Part shown: one piece after another, positions 15,361-22,105 of the stretch
How the letters are laid out: each line of letters opens with the position of its first letter
Position numbering within the stretch: the stretch's first letter is position 1
Assembly: GCF_944387805.1 (NCBI RefSeq)
Contig: NZ_CALXGI010000006.1
Coordinates: 24,499-88,498 of the forward strand
Source of the DNA: an uncultured Pseudoflavonifractor sp.
GTDB lineage: Bacteria > Bacillota > Clostridia > Oscillospirales > Oscillospiraceae
Length of the DNA: 64,000 nucleotides
Direction of reading: 5' to 3'
Position numbers and translations under genes: made by a program
The notes under the pieces: model-generated
Told to the model about the DNA's origin: nothing
The model's input: the letters and a program-made list of their open reading frames with translations, nothing else
Database searches by the model: none

Positions 15361-16935
15361 TCACTTTCCGGCCTTAATGGCCTGGTAGAGCCGCTGGAGC
15401 ATAACCCACACCTCGGCGCGGGTGACATTGTCCAGAGGGCGGCTGCCGTCCGCAATACCCATAGCGGTCACCCAGTTCTGCGCGTCGGTGTACCACTCGG
15501 TGGGCTCCTCCGGCTCCTGGGGTGTCTCACCATACAGGAGCGCCCGGACAGCGGCGCGGAAGTCGTCCATCGTCTTGCCGTGTCTGGGCCACCAGTGCTC
15601 CACGTCGGCATGGTTGGAGGCGATGCCCGCCCGGTAGCCCTCGGCGTGGCAGAGGATGTCCGTCACAGGGTTGAGCTGGTAGGCGTTGCACAGCTTGGCG
15701 CACAGGGCCATGGCGCGCTCCCAGGCGGCGGCAAAGTAGTCCTCCGCCTCCTGGGGGTCATAGGCCATAAGAGAGCCCTCCTGGGCCGCTGCCGCCGCCA
15801 GGGTGGCGGGGCCGCAGGAGCCGTCCTGAGTGAGCCCCAGCGCGGCCTGGGCGGCCCGGGTGGCTGTCTCGGTGGCCGGGCCAAAGCTGCCGTCAATCTC
15901 CCCGGAGTACAGGCCCATCCGCTGTAGCTCCTGCTGCCAGCGCTTGACAGCCCAGGCACTCATACCCTCAGCCCCACGGTACAGGGGGACCCACTCCACC
16001 GGCAGCAGGCGGCACTGCTCCGGCTCGCAGACCTCAATGGCAATGTGGGTGTCGTTGGCGGTCCTGCCGCTGGTACCGGTGCCGGCGTGCCAGCCGCGGG
16101 CACTCCACGGCAGGGTCATCAATGTGTTGCCGTCGTCAATGATGGCGTGGACCGCCGCCGTCGCCTGGGCGTTGTCCCATGCGCTGCGGATCTGGTCGGC
16201 CATGGCACCGGGGGTGGCGGTGCTGTGTACCATGATACCCTTGGGGGTAATCTTGCGTCCCGCCTTGTAGCAGGCGCTGTCTGTCATAATAGCTTGAGTA
16301 ATCTCATCCACAGGCTTGTCCTCCTTGCCGTCGTCCTCTGCTGTCAGCCAGACACACAGGTAGCTGTCCACCGGACGGGTGGAGTCAATGACCTGCCCGC
16401 TGCCAAAATCGCACTGGGAGCTGCCGCCGCCGTCCAGCATGATGGCCGTCTCAGCTCCCAGGGTGTACAGCTCCTCCCGCAGCGCCTCGGGGGTGGCCGC
16501 GTCCGCCGTGCCGTCGCCGGAGCAGTAGAGGATGAGGTTCTCCCCGTCCAGGGCCATGGCCGTGCGGCCCCTCCGGTCCCCCAGCTCCCCGCCGTAGCTC
16601 AGGGCGTCATGGATGCCCACCATGGGGGTGAGCAGCTCATAGCCGCCGATGTAGCTGGCCCGGTCATCGGCGGGCAGCGCGGTCAGTGCGATATCGCTTC
16701 CAGAGTCCCAGGCGTAGCCCCAGCAGCCCCAGGCTGCTTTTGCCCGCACCACCCCGTCTGCCTTCAGGTGGTGGGTGGGCTTGCCGATGTACTCGAAAAA
16801 TCCGGCGTTGCAAATGAGGTCCGGCCCCTCCGCTGCCTTGACCTGCTCCAGGCTCCGGCCCCCGCCGGTGACCAGGGCCATGCGCTTGATGTGTCCGAGT
16901 TGGACACGCTGGATGCACGTGCTTGCGTGTGTCAC
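15361..16935 (-). CDS. Four-module phage endolysin: phosphodiester-glycosidase-like, split amidase with inserted peptidoglycan-binding domain, SLH-like tail
   Basis: 524 residues. Residues about 20-200 resemble the NAGPA/phosphodiester glycosidase fold (ICNAGFFEY, GRTAMALDGENLILYCSG, AIMLDGGGSSQC). From about 228 comes an N-acetylmuramoyl-L-alanine amidase of the Amidase_2 type: first zinc His in GIMVHSTATPG, then THIAIEVCE. At about 325-390 a peptidoglycan-binding repeat (QRMGLYSGEIDGSFGPATETA) interrupts it. The amidase resumes with LCHAEGYRAGIASNHADVEHWW, giving the later His ligands. The last 45 residues look like one S-layer-homology motif (WYTDAQNWVTAMGIADG). The GTG start overlaps the upstream stop. 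A 17-bp palindrome (16891-16907) lies inside its 5' end. Confidence 0.82.
   Translation of the reverse strand: MTHASTCIQRVQLGHIKRMALVTGGGRSLEQVKAAEGPDLICNAGFFEYIGKPTHHLKADGVVRAKAAWGCWGYAWDSGSDIALTALPADDRASYIGGYELLTPMVGIHDALSYGGELGDRRGRTAMALDGENLILYCSGDGTADAATPEALREELYTLGAETAIMLDGGGSSQCDFGSGQVIDSTRPVDSYLCVWLTAEDDGKEDKPVDEITQAIMTDSACYKAGRKITPKGIMVHSTATPGAMADQIRSAWDNAQATAAVHAIIDDGNTLMTLPWSARGWHAGTGTSGRTANDTHIAIEVCEPEQCRLLPVEWVPLYRGAEGMSAWAVKRWQQELQRMGLYSGEIDGSFGPATETATRAAQAALGLTQDGSCGPATLAAAAAQEGSLMAYDPQEAEDYFAAAWERAMALCAKLCNAYQLNPVTDILCHAEGYRAGIASNHADVEHWWPRHGKTMDDFRAAVRALLYGETPQEPEEPTEWYTDAQNWVTAMGIADGSRPLDNVTRAEVWVMLQRLYQAIKAGK
16891..16907. promoter_or_regulatory. 17-bp palindrome, copy 1 (inside the endolysin gene)
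   Basis: GTGTCC-GAGTT-GGACAC, one of six copies spread over the prophage. This one lies 29-45 bases after the endolysin start codon. It may be a partition site, an operator or an RNA hairpin. Confidence 0.55.
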
Positions 16936-17585
16936 AATCCCGCTCCTTCCATGTTCTCTTCCAACGCCATGAGTTTCCGGAGCTCCGCCTCGGTGTCCCT
17001 CAGCAGCGCATCATCCGGCTGGGCGCTGTAAAAAGTTTTGGCCGCCAGCGCACGGGCTCTCTCGGCACTGATCCGGGCCATAGCTTCCTCCTGCGGCACT
17101 TCTCCACGCCGGATGCCCAGGAGGAAGGTACGCAGCTCCTCATCAGGGCGGTGAGCCTGGGAAAAGGGCATCCCCTGGGCGTAGTTGGCCGCGATGGCGT
17201 AGAACAGCGCAGCATAGGCCGCGCGCTTTGGATAGCGGTCATACAGTATATCGGAATATTTCTCCAGGCGGCCGGCATGGGCGGTGAGAATCCGGTAGAC
17301 CGCGCCTTTCTGGGCTGCTGTAATGGTCTCCCGCCTGTCCATCAGATACCTGGATACCTCGTTGTCGCTGCACACCTGGGCCGGGTAGAGCCACTGGAGG
17401 TAATAGGCGTTATCGTGCCGGCAGAAAACGCGGTTCAGGAACTCCGCTCTGGGCACCTGAATTATGTTGCTCTGCCCTTCCATGTGCATGTCCCAGCTGT
17501 CCGCCACCCGGCAGCAGTCCACGTCGCTCTCCGGCAGCTCCAGGCCGTAGCTCCGGCTGCCGGCAATCACTTCGTAATAGTTCAT
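16932..17585 (-). CDS. RlaP/DNA-polymerase-beta-superfamily nucleotidyltransferase
   Basis: 217 residues. The N terminus carries the nucleotidyltransferase signature: Gly9-Ser10 in GSRSYGLELPESDVD, with the DxD metal-binding pair Asp21/Asp23. This spacing matches the RlaP-type predicted nucleotidyltransferases found in phages and in RNA-repair loci. The rest is helical (AYYLQWLYPAQVCSD, AAYAALFYAIAANYAQG), as in those proteins. The partner, perhaps tRNA or another RNA, cannot be told. It sits unusually between tail-fibre and endolysin genes, overlapping the endolysin start by 4 bases, so it is made late in infection. Confidence 0.72.
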   Translation of the reverse strand: MNYYEVIAGSRSYGLELPESDVDCCRVADSWDMHMEGQSNIIQVPRAEFLNRVFCRHDNAYYLQWLYPAQVCSDNEVSRYLMDRRETITAAQKGAVYRILTAHAGRLEKYSDILYDRYPKRAAYAALFYAIAANYAQGMPFSQAHRPDEELRTFLLGIRRGEVPQEEAMARISAERARALAAKTFYSAQPDDALLRDTEAELRKLMALEENMEGAGL

Positions 17586-17595
17586 ATTTCCCCCC

Positions 17596-18051
17596 TCACA
17601 GGCCGTACAGCGTGAACATCCGGTCAGATATGCTGCCGTCCGGGCATATGGTCCAGGTCATGCGGTAAGCGCCGGACTCTGCCTTAAATGTGAGCCAGCC
17701 TGTTGCCGGGTCGTGGAGACTGGAGGTAATCACATTGCTGACCCAGTGGTTGACACCGACAGACGGTCCATGCGCTCCCACAGCCACAATGGTGTACGCG
17801 TCGCTCACCGCCGCCAGGCCGTAAAATGCACGCTGCCCGAAGGAAACCGGTGTGTCGATGACTCCCCCTAAGGTGTTGTAGGTGCCCAGCCGCTCCCCCA
17901 GTGTGGATCCGGGACTCGGGATGGCCCCGATGTAGGAGTGAAACTCGTCCAGCGTAGCGTCTGCCGGAACCTCCACGCCCTTGTCTCCAATGGCCTGGGC
18001 AATATTGAATTTAGCCTGGGCAAGCCGGTCAATTTCACTCTGGATGCTCAT
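17596..18051 (-). CDS. Tail-fibre/receptor-binding-type protein, short
   Basis: 151 residues starting MSIQSEIDRLAQAKFNI, followed by KGVEVP..ATLDEFHSYI, the N-terminal module seen in many Firmicutes phage fibre proteins. The remainder is a beta-rich globular part with no recognised domain. The N terminus (MSIQSEI) is shared with the neighbouring 218-residue protein, so both may attach to the same baseplate socket and the two genes probably arose by duplication. The ATG at 18051 has GGAGGG upstream. Confidence 0.65.
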   Translation of the reverse strand: MSIQSEIDRLAQAKFNIAQAIGDKGVEVPADATLDEFHSYIGAIPSPGSTLGERLGTYNTLGGVIDTPVSFGQRAFYGLAAVSDAYTIVAVGAHGPSVGVNHWVSNVITSSLHDPATGWLTFKAESGAYRMTWTICPDGSISDRMFTLYGL

Positions 18052-18062
18052 AGCGCCCTCCC

Positions 18063-18719
18063 TCAGATGGCGGCCAGGGCGGCCTCGATGTCCCCGTTGA
18101 GGGAGACGGTGCCCGTACCGGAGTGGTACCCGGCGGGCACGGTGTAGGTGCTGGTGGTCAGTCCGTCAATGGTGGCGGAGACCGCCCCGTTGTTGGGCAT
18201 GGTGCCCGCCTTCTCCGCGCCGCTGGCGTCCACAAATATCTTGTTGGCCAGTACGTCGCCCTCGCCGGCGGTGACGCCGGACACGTCGCCGTAGTTGTCC
18301 GGGATGGGCTCCACCGTCACCTGGGAGAGGGCGTCATAGCCCTCGTCCGCCGTGATATTCTGCTGGGACTTGGTGGGGGTGACGGTCTTGGTCTGGAGGT
18401 TGACGCCCTCGCCGGAGTAGCTGCCCGCCACGCCCAGGATGGTGACGCCCTGCTTAATGTTGCCCGGGAGCAGCTTCTGCTGCTCGGCCGGGGCGATGGA
18501 CACGGTGCCGGAGCCGTTGTGGTATCCGGCGGGCACGGAGTAGGGGGTGCTCTTGTCCGCGATGGACCCCGTCACCCCGCCCCGGTTTTCCACGCCCTCC
18601 ACAGCGGTGACGCAGTCCTCCAGGTCCGCCGAGCTCTGGGCCAGGCCAAGGGCCACCAGCTTGGCCCGCAGGGCGTTGCGCAGGCCCTGGATGCGGGTAA
18701 TCTCACTCTGTATGCTCAT
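18063..18719 (-). CDS. Tail-fibre protein with YxVPAGYHxGxGTVS repeats
   Basis: 218 residues beginning MSIQSEI like the next gene. It contains repeated beta units: two clear copies of Y-VPAGYH-G-GTVS (about residues 60-75 and 190-205), plus GNIKQGVTILGVAGSY and NKIFVDASGAEKAGTMPNNG. These low-complexity beta repeats are typical of phage tail fibres and baseplate-attached proteins in Clostridia, where the C-terminal part decides host range. Good AGGAG site before ATG 18719. Confidence 0.72.
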   Translation of the reverse strand: MSIQSEITRIQGLRNALRAKLVALGLAQSSADLEDCVTAVEGVENRGGVTGSIADKSTPYSVPAGYHNGSGTVSIAPAEQQKLLPGNIKQGVTILGVAGSYSGEGVNLQTKTVTPTKSQQNITADEGYDALSQVTVEPIPDNYGDVSGVTAGEGDVLANKIFVDASGAEKAGTMPNNGAVSATIDGLTTSTYTVPAGYHSGTGTVSLNGDIEAALAAI

Positions 18720-18734
18720 ATCTGTACTCCTCTC

Positions 18735-19001
18735 TTATACGGAGGCCAGGAGGGCCTCCACGTTGCCCAGCTGGGTATAGACGGCGGCGGAGGTGACGGG
18801 CCGGGTGTTGTCCTCCTCCACGGCGTCGGCCGTGTCCACCGAGAGCACGCCGCCCTCCAGCTTCAGGCCGTCGCCCACCTGCCACATGACGCCGCCGGAG
18901 CCGCCCCCCGTCACGCTGCCGCTGAGGGGGGCAGGGGCCCGTATCCGCCCGGCCAGGGGCACGTCTGCGGAGATACTGGCGGCCAGACGCGCCTCAGACA
19001 T
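18735..19001 (-). CDS. Small baseplate/tail-associated protein
   Basis: 88 residues starting MSEARLAAS with GAGGAGGAG 8 bases upstream. The central part contains SGSVTGGGSGG and the end has VEEDNTRPVTSAAVYTQLGNVEALLA, a phrase common in phage tail-fibre linker proteins. It overlaps the stop of the upstream gene by 8 bases. Likely a structural tail accessory; the precise role is unknown. Confidence 0.6.
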   Translation of the reverse strand: MSEARLAASISADVPLAGRIRAPAPLSGSVTGGGSGGVMWQVGDGLKLEGGVLSVDTADAVEEDNTRPVTSAAVYTQLGNVEALLASV

Positions 19002-19341
19002 GGCCAATCTCCTCCTCCAGTACCAGCTCCGACCTGGGGACAACGGTGTGGACCTCTCCGGCGGCGGTTCTCAGCCGCACATCGTAGGCATAGGACCGGA
19101 CGGGCAGCGCGGCCGTGTCCTCCGGCAGCAGGTCCGCCACCGCCTCCCCCGTCTCCTGGAGGGCCATCTCCTTCTCCACCAATGCCTCCAGGTCCGTATA
19201 GGACCGCTTGACGGTAAAGACCACCGTCTCCCCCGCCTCAAAGGGCCGGGGCGCGCCGTCCGCGCCGGTACAGCTGACGGTGATGCGTCCGCTGTCTCCC
19301 CGTACCATGCGGAGCCGGGTTCCCTCAACCAGGATGCTCAT
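18994..19341 (-). CDS. Phage baseplate-associated small beta protein
   Basis: 115 residues with a beta-sandwich look: RGDSGRITVSCTGADG, GETVVFTVKRS and SYAYDVRLRTAAGEVHTVV, ending ELVLEEE. Proteins of this shape follow the baseplate hub in many Firmicutes siphoviruses and resemble the N-terminal part of baseplate upper proteins. The ATG at 19341 overlaps the stop of the 49-residue gene upstream (ATGA). Confidence 0.6.
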   Translation of the reverse strand: MSILVEGTRLRMVRGDSGRITVSCTGADGAPRPFEAGETVVFTVKRSYTDLEALVEKEMALQETGEAVADLLPEDTAALPVRSYAYDVRLRTAAGEVHTVVPRSELVLEEEIGHV

Positions 19342-19487
19342 CCCGTCTCCCCCTCCTCCATGGCCGCGACTTTGTCCAGCAGGGCGTCCATCTCCTCGCC
19401 GGAGTACTTGCTGGTGTAGTACTCCGTGGGGGACTGGGCCTGCTCCAGGGCCGCAATGCGCGCCTCCAGCTCCTCCAGTGTCGCCAT
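19338..19487 (-). CDS. 49-residue tail-region protein
   Basis: A short gene, ATG 19487 to TGA 19338, starting MATLEELEARIAALEQAQS and ending AAMEEGETG. It is a helical, Glu-rich peptide with a heptad pattern, probably a short coiled coil; phages often carry such a small gene (XkdX-like position) between the hub and the fibre. The stop overlaps the start of the next gene (ATGA), and GAGGTGAG precedes the start, so translation is well supported. Confidence 0.6.
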   Translation of the reverse strand: MATLEELEARIAALEQAQSPTEYYTSKYSGEEMDALLDKVAAMEEGETG

Positions 19488-19496
19488 TTTCTCACC

Positions 19497-21722
19497 TCAC
19501 ACAATGATTCTCCGGCCCAGCCGGTCCAGGACCATCCTGCCGTTTTTGTCTTTGACGGGGCCGGACACATAGGTCTTGGGCACGCCGAAAAAGACCAGTA
19601 CACACCCGTCGCCTCCCTCACCGCCGCCGCTGGGACTTCCTCCCGCGCTCTGCTCGGCCACATAGGAGTTGAGGGTGGCCACTTCATATCTGGGTTCACC
19701 CCATGCCCCGGTTCTGATGCGGCAGGATGTATATCCTGAGCCGCCGATGCCGCCGCCTCCGCCGCCGTTTCCGCCGGCGCCGCCGGTACCATAGGCGGAC
19801 GGCTTGTCCGGCGCTGCGGCGTCTGCGCCGTCCGCGCCCCTTCCGCCGTACGCTGTGGCGCTGTTGCTGGATACATAAGCGCTTGACGGCGGCCCTCCGT
19901 CCGCGCCATTGGCCCCGGCGGCTGCTCCGCCGCCAAAGCCCCCGGAGGATATCGCAGTGCGCACGCCGTAGTCAGCATCCGTCACACCGGCAGACTGCTC
20001 TCTTTGGGGCTCACTGTTGCGTTGTCCGCACTTGTAGGTCACGCCCTTATAGATAACGTCAGAGCCCGGCACAACCGCCCCGTCCTGGAACCCCATGCCT
20101 GAGCCGCCCGCCACGCCGGAAACGCCGTCGGCGGCAAAAATATCCTGCGTTGTCACGTCCATATAGCCCTCCGGGCTGCGGGAGCCGGAGGCGGAGGAAT
20201 AGGAGCCGAACTCCGTGTCTCCGCCCTCCTCGCCCTGGGCCGTCTCCTCTCCGGCCGCGCCGCCCTTGCCGCCCTTGCCGCAGGAGTAGGAGATCCGCTG
20301 CCCCGGGTCAACGGTAATGTTGACCTGGAGTATTTTCCCTCCCGTCCCCGGTTCGCCAGGCTTTCCGCCGGCGCCGCCAAGCGCTACGGAAACGTCCTTG
20401 TAGAAGGTCATGTAATTTGTAACAATCTGTTCGTCGCTTACAATACTCTGCGCCCCGCCCGGCTCTCCGGGCAGGCCGCTCCAGCCGCCGCTGCCGCCGC
20501 CGATGAGCACCGCCAGAGCAGTCGTGCCCGGCAGCACCTCGTCCGGCACAACCCACTCCCCCGCGCCGGTGAGTACCACTCTCTGGTCCAGGGTGCCCGT
20601 GTCCGCCTTGGGCGGCCTGTAGCCCACCAGGACGTGCTCGGTGGCCACAGGGCGGCCGCCCAGGGCCACGGCGCTGTCCTGGATGCATCCGGCAGCCGCG
20701 CCGCCGAAGGGGTGCTCAAAGGCCACCACGTCCCCGGGGGCCTCGCCCTGGTGGATGATATCGTGGGTCAGGGTGTCCAGGCAGGCGTAGTACCGGGCCA
20801 GCCGCTGGGCCACCGCAGAGGAGTTGACCAGGGACACCAGGGTGGCCTCCTTGACCTCCACCACATTGGGCACGTCGTCGGGCAGCACCTGGGCCCGCAC
20901 GTCCCGGGTGGTGTGGACGTACTTCTGTCCCGTCAACTTTCCGGTGCCCGCCGAGAGCCGGGCGTAGTTGGCCCCGCTCTCCAGGACGGAGAAGCCCTCG
21001 GCGGAGAGGGTGTGGACCGGCTCTGAGAACTGGATGATATCCCCCTCCACCGCCGTGCCGTCGAAGAGGTCCACAGTCTCGCTGCCCGGGATGTACTGGT
21101 GCTCCAGCACGGACACCTCGGTCACCCGGGCGGAGTACCCGACGCTGTCGCCCAGGAGCACCCGGTCCTCCGGGATGGCGGCGGTCACGCCGTCCCACAG
21201 GGACTCGATGCGCAGCGTGCCGTTCTGGTCCACCTTGGCGCTGGCCCCCACGGCGAAGAGCACCTGGGTCAGGTTGGCCCGGCGGGTGGCGATGGGCAGC
21301 CAGCCGTACAGCTTGACGCCCGCGAACCGGCTCTGGATGAGGTAGGGGATATTGCAGATATCGGCCACCACCTCCGCCACGGTCTGGCCGGTGTAGATGC
21401 CGCCGTAATGGGCGGACTGCTCCAGCAGGGCCACCGCGTCGTTGGCCGTCAGCTCGTAGCTGTATGGCCCGGTGCGCTGAATGCGCTCGATGTAGTATGT
21501 GCCCCGAAGGGCGTCCCGGTGGAAGTAGAGCAGCTTGTCGTTGCGGCGGAAGGCGAGCAGCGCCGCCCCCACCGCCTGGTCCCGGATAACGAGCTGCACC
21601 TGGAGGGTGCCGATCTCCAGGGCGTCGGACAGGAGGGCCAGGGCGGTGTACGCCTCGCCGTCCTCTATCTCGTCGTCGGTGAGGGTGATGTCCCCGTATA
21701 CCAGCTTGTTTATCGTGCTCAT
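19497..21722 (-). CDS. Baseplate hub/tail-spike protein with a glycine-rich C-terminal domain
   Basis: 741 residues. The first about 370 residues look like a siphovirus baseplate hub/tail-associated protein (YGDITLTDDEIEDGEAYTAL, GTYYIERIQRTGPYSYELTANDAVALL). From about 400 onwards the protein is extremely Gly-rich (GGGSGGWSGLPGEPGG, GGAGGNGGGGGGIGGSGY), like the polyglycine receptor-binding domains of some phage adhesins. The end (FFGVPKTYVSGPVKDKNGRMVLDRLGRRIIV) is ordered again. It probably combines the tail-tip hub and a host-binding tip. It overlaps the upstream gene by 4 bases. Confidence 0.75.
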   Translation of the reverse strand: MSTINKLVYGDITLTDDEIEDGEAYTALALLSDALEIGTLQVQLVIRDQAVGAALLAFRRNDKLLYFHRDALRGTYYIERIQRTGPYSYELTANDAVALLEQSAHYGGIYTGQTVAEVVADICNIPYLIQSRFAGVKLYGWLPIATRRANLTQVLFAVGASAKVDQNGTLRIESLWDGVTAAIPEDRVLLGDSVGYSARVTEVSVLEHQYIPGSETVDLFDGTAVEGDIIQFSEPVHTLSAEGFSVLESGANYARLSAGTGKLTGQKYVHTTRDVRAQVLPDDVPNVVEVKEATLVSLVNSSAVAQRLARYYACLDTLTHDIIHQGEAPGDVVAFEHPFGGAAAGCIQDSAVALGGRPVATEHVLVGYRPPKADTGTLDQRVVLTGAGEWVVPDEVLPGTTALAVLIGGGSGGWSGLPGEPGGAQSIVSDEQIVTNYMTFYKDVSVALGGAGGKPGEPGTGGKILQVNITVDPGQRISYSCGKGGKGGAAGEETAQGEEGGDTEFGSYSSASGSRSPEGYMDVTTQDIFAADGVSGVAGGSGMGFQDGAVVPGSDVIYKGVTYKCGQRNSEPQREQSAGVTDADYGVRTAISSGGFGGGAAAGANGADGGPPSSAYVSSNSATAYGGRGADGADAAAPDKPSAYGTGGAGGNGGGGGGIGGSGYTSCRIRTGAWGEPRYEVATLNSYVAEQSAGGSPSGGGEGGDGCVLVFFGVPKTYVSGPVKDKNGRMVLDRLGRRIIV

Positions 21723-22105
21723 ACAGGCCTCCTCTGGGGCTTCTGGGCGGAGAAGTTGACCGTCAGGCCGGTCCAGCGGGTGACGCCGCCGATTTTGTCC
21801 CGCTGGGTGTCCTCGCCGGAGGACACCATGGCGTCATAGGTCATGGTGCCCTGTCCGTAGGGCACGGTGACGGTGTGGGACTCCACCGGCGCGGAGATGG
21901 CCTCGAAGAAATCGTCGTACTCCTCCGGGGCCGCCGGGTCGGGCTCCACCTCCATGGCATAGTCGTAGTAAGTGCCGATGATGGAGCGGAAATAGGCGCC
22001 CGACTTGACCATACCAGACCGGTCGTCCTCCTCGATGCGGAAGGACCGGCGCAGGGTCCTGATTTTGACCCGCACCCTGTACTGTCTCCCGTCCATGGTG
22101 ACCAT
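21719..22105 (-). CDS. Distal tail/baseplate protein
   Basis: 128 residues, compact alpha/beta, with RQYRVRVKIRTLRRSFRI, then YYDYAMEVEPDPAAPEEYDDFFEAISAP in mid-protein and a VTRWTGLTVNFSAQ end. The position directly after the tape measure and before the hub fits a distal-tail-type connector. The start (ATG 22105) overlaps the tape-measure stop, showing coupling. The specific family is not recognised with confidence. Confidence 0.6.
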   Translation of the reverse strand: MVTMDGRQYRVRVKIRTLRRSFRIEEDDRSGMVKSGAYFRSIIGTYYDYAMEVEPDPAAPEEYDDFFEAISAPVESHTVTVPYGQGTMTYDAMVSSGEDTQRDKIGGVTRWTGLTVNFSAQKPQRRPV

